Below, piece after piece: positions 15,153-16,356 of a DNA stretch of 16,356 bases; positions within the stretch are counted from its first letter, which is position 1; the number at the start of each line of letters is the position of its first letter. A program made the position numbers and the translations under genes. This DNA is from an uncultured Verrucomicrobiales bacterium. GTDB taxonomy: Bacteria; Verrucomicrobiota; Verrucomicrobiia; Verrucomicrobiales; Akkermansiaceae. The stretch covers positions 1-16,356 of the forward strand of contig CALFTQ010000149.1 in NCBI GenBank assembly GCA_937916135.1, read 5' to 3'. Below the pieces are notes generated by a model that saw only the letters and a list, made by a program, of their open reading frames with translations, ran no database searches and was not told the origin of the DNA.

Positions 15153-16196
15153 TCAGATAATCCAGAGCCCTTCGGTCTCATCGAAACCGAACATGATGTT
15201 GAAGGCATGCACACCCTGGCCGCCGGCACCCTTGATGACGTTGTCCTCTGCGCTCATGAGCACCACGCGGTTTGTGCGGGAGTCGATAGCCCAGCCGATG
15301 TCCACGAAATTCGTGCGGGTCACATTCTTGGTATCCGTCGGCTTGTTCGGGCCTTGCAGGCGCACAAAGGGAGCCTTGGCATAGGCGGCTTCGTAGCAGG
15401 CGTTGATTTCCTCGATGGTGGTGCCGGGTTTCAGCTTGGCTACCGTCGTGGTCAGGATGCCCGTGTTCACCGGCATGAGGTGCGGGGTGAAGGTGATGGT
15501 TACCTTCTGGCCGGCAGCGGCGGAAAGCTCCTGCTCAATCTCGGAAAGATGGCGGTGGCGCGGCACGCCATAGGCGCGCATGCTCTCATTGCACTCGCAG
15601 AAGAGCAGGGAGATATCGGCCTTGCGGCCGGCGCCGGAAACACCGCTGCCGCTGTTCACCACGATATCCTCCGGCAGCACCAGCCCCGCCTTCAGCAGCG
15701 GCACCAGCGGCAGGATGATGCTTGTCGGGTAGCAGCCCGGCGAACCCACGATGCGGGCCTTCTCAATCTCCTCACGGTGCCACTCCGGCATGCCGTACGG
15801 CGCCTCCTGCATCAGCTCCACATCTGCATGCGGCTTGCCGTAGAAATCTTCGTACACCTCCGGGTCGTTCAGACGGAAATCGGCGGATAAATCCACCACG
15901 CGGATGCCTGCCTCCACCAGCCCGCGCCCATAACTCACGGAAACACCGTGCGGCAGCGCCAGAAAGGCCGCCTCTGCACCCGTGGCGGCAATGGCCGCTA
16001 CATCAGAATCCGTAAAGCACAAATCAGCGCCCGGCACATGCCGGAAACGCGGGAAAAGATCACTCAGTTTCTGCCCCGCGTACTGGCGGGATGTGGCGCA
16101 CACCAGCTCCACACCCGGGTGGCGCAGCAGAATGCGCAAAAGCTCCTGGCCAGTGTAACCACTGGCTCCGACTACGGCGGTTTTCACCTTCTTCAT
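15153..16196 (-). CDS. argC: N-acetyl-gamma-glutamyl-phosphate reductase
   Basis: ArgC reduces N-acetyl-glutamyl-5-phosphate to the semialdehyde with NADPH, the third step of arginine biosynthesis. The 347-residue protein shows the dinucleotide loop VGASGYTGQELLR (9-21), LALPHGVS (79-86), DLSADFRL (102-109), the catalytic Cys155 in GSPGCYP, HRHLSEIEQ (His214/216), PHLMPVNTGI and a C-terminal DNVIKGAGGQGVHAFN segment. It leads the seven-gene run. The start at 16196 is preferred over an in-frame ATG at 16211, because that ATG is part of the predicted -10 hexamer. The mRNA would then have only about 4 nt before the ATG, so it is nearly leaderless. No other arg gene is in the window. Confidence 0.95.
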   Translation of the reverse strand: MKKVKTAVVGASGYTGQELLRILLRHPGVELVCATSRQYAGQKLSDLFPRFRHVPGADLCFTDSDVAAIAATGAEAAFLALPHGVSVSYGRGLVEAGIRVVDLSADFRLNDPEVYEDFYGKPHADVELMQEAPYGMPEWHREEIEKARIVGSPGCYPTSIILPLVPLLKAGLVLPEDIVVNSGSGVSGAGRKADISLLFCECNESMRAYGVPRHRHLSEIEQELSAAAGQKVTITFTPHLMPVNTGILTTTVAKLKPGTTIEEINACYEAAYAKAPFVRLQGPNKPTDTKNVTRTNFVDIGWAIDSRTNRVVLMSAEDNVIKGAGGQGVHAFNIMFGFDETEGLWII

Positions 16197-16206
16197 GGCA
16201 AAAAAA

Positions 16207-16235
16207 ATCATATCACGAAAAAAAGTGGTTGACAA
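16207..16235 (-). promoter_or_regulatory. Promoter of the argC-recO operon
   Basis: On the minus strand, TTGTCA (16230-16235) and TATGAT (16207-16212) are 17 bp apart. Transcription would begin near 16200, only a few bases before the argC ATG. The -35 shares five base pairs with the -35 of the opposite promoter at 16229-16257. Confidence 0.65.
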
Positions 16236-16257
16236 TCCTAAAAACTGCGTGTATACT
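16229..16257 (+). promoter_or_regulatory. Promoter of tRNA-Pro
   Basis: A consensus -35 TTGACA (16229-16234), a 17-bp spacer and TATACT (16252-16257), followed by a GC-rich discriminator, as is usual for stable-RNA promoters. The start should be near G16264, about 38 nt before the tRNA. Confidence 0.8.
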
Positions 16258-16301
16258 CCGCCCGTCGCCACGCTGCAAGGCGAGCGGCAACCTCAAATCA
16301 A

Positions 16302-16356
16302 CGGGCAGTAGCGCAGTCTGGTAGCGCACTTGCATGGGGTGCAAGGGGTCGTGGGT
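16302..16356 (+). tRNA. tRNA-Pro (anticodon GGG), cut by the window end
   Basis: The acceptor strand CGGGCAG (16302-16308) is followed by TA, the D-arm GCGC...GCGC (16311-16327) and the anticodon stem CTTGC/GCAAG (16329-16333 and 16341-16345) with loop ATGGGGT and anticodon GGG (16336-16338). After the variable loop, the T-arm begins and the sequence ends. The CGGG start, the GGTA in the D-loop and the G after the anticodon all fit tRNA-Pro, which would read CCC and CCU codons. Confidence 0.93.

Noticed and set aside
15149..15229. 27-codon N-terminal extension of the response regulator
   Set aside because: It lies within argC in another frame, and receiver domains normally begin a few residues before the acidic pair, as with the start at 15148.
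16302..16356. tRNA-Pro as an integration site for a mobile island
   Set aside because: No integrase, repeat of the tRNA 3' end or phage gene is visible on the left, and the right side is outside the window.

Overview
The window looks like chromosomal DNA of a gut-type Verrucomicrobiota close to Akkermansia. The evidence is two short secreted proteins ending in a PEP-CTERM tail (PEP, a Leu/Ala-rich helix, then RRRRK), AT-rich leaders without Shine-Dalgarno sequences, a high-GC coding style and a hexosamine kinase/nucleotidyltransferase pair. I see 14 protein genes and one truncated tRNA gene. There is no transposase, phage gene or CRISPR array.

Layout. Positions 1-222 hold a cluster of hairpins. 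Positions 223-3315 (minus strand) hold a short operon: a hexose-6-phosphate mutarotase (yeaD-like), a SanA-type membrane protein and a diverged MenD-family ThDP enzyme. It is read from a good sigma70-type promoter at 3334-3362. Positions 3453-5987 hold the most unusual part. Two divergent PEP-CTERM genes (3656-4420 minus and 4978-5769 plus) have nearly identical leaders, signal peptides, C-terminal anchors and terminators in inverted orientation, but unrelated-looking central domains. The pair is bounded outside by small palindromic elements with AAATTGGAATTT-type ends.

Positions 6066-8200 (plus strand) hold a sugar-nucleotide operon: a nucleotidyltransferase and an APH-fold kinase of the N-acetylhexosamine 1-kinase type. 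It has its own promoter and a strong terminator. Together they would turn salvaged hexosamines into sugar-1-phosphates and then UDP-sugars, which fits a mucin-degrading life. Positions 8259-8422 hold a second copy of the palindromic element; 104 bp of it are identical to the copy at 3453-3556.

Positions 8457-16196 (minus strand) hold a very tight seven-gene run: argC, an orphan NtrC-type response regulator, a GT-C-like membrane glycosyltransferase, xseB, dxs, a secreted TPR protein and recO. Gaps are 4, 13 and 10 nt, then overlaps of 23 and 4 nt, then direct abutment, so it is most likely one transcript. Its promoter is back to back with the promoter of a plus-strand tRNA-Pro(GGG) gene that runs off the window. 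The -35 hexamers of the two promoters overlap by five bases.

The best candidates for something undescribed are the inverted PEP-CTERM cassette pair with its element-bounded flanks, the repeat family itself, and the shared -35 promoter pair. All family assignments come from reading motifs by eye; no database search was possible.
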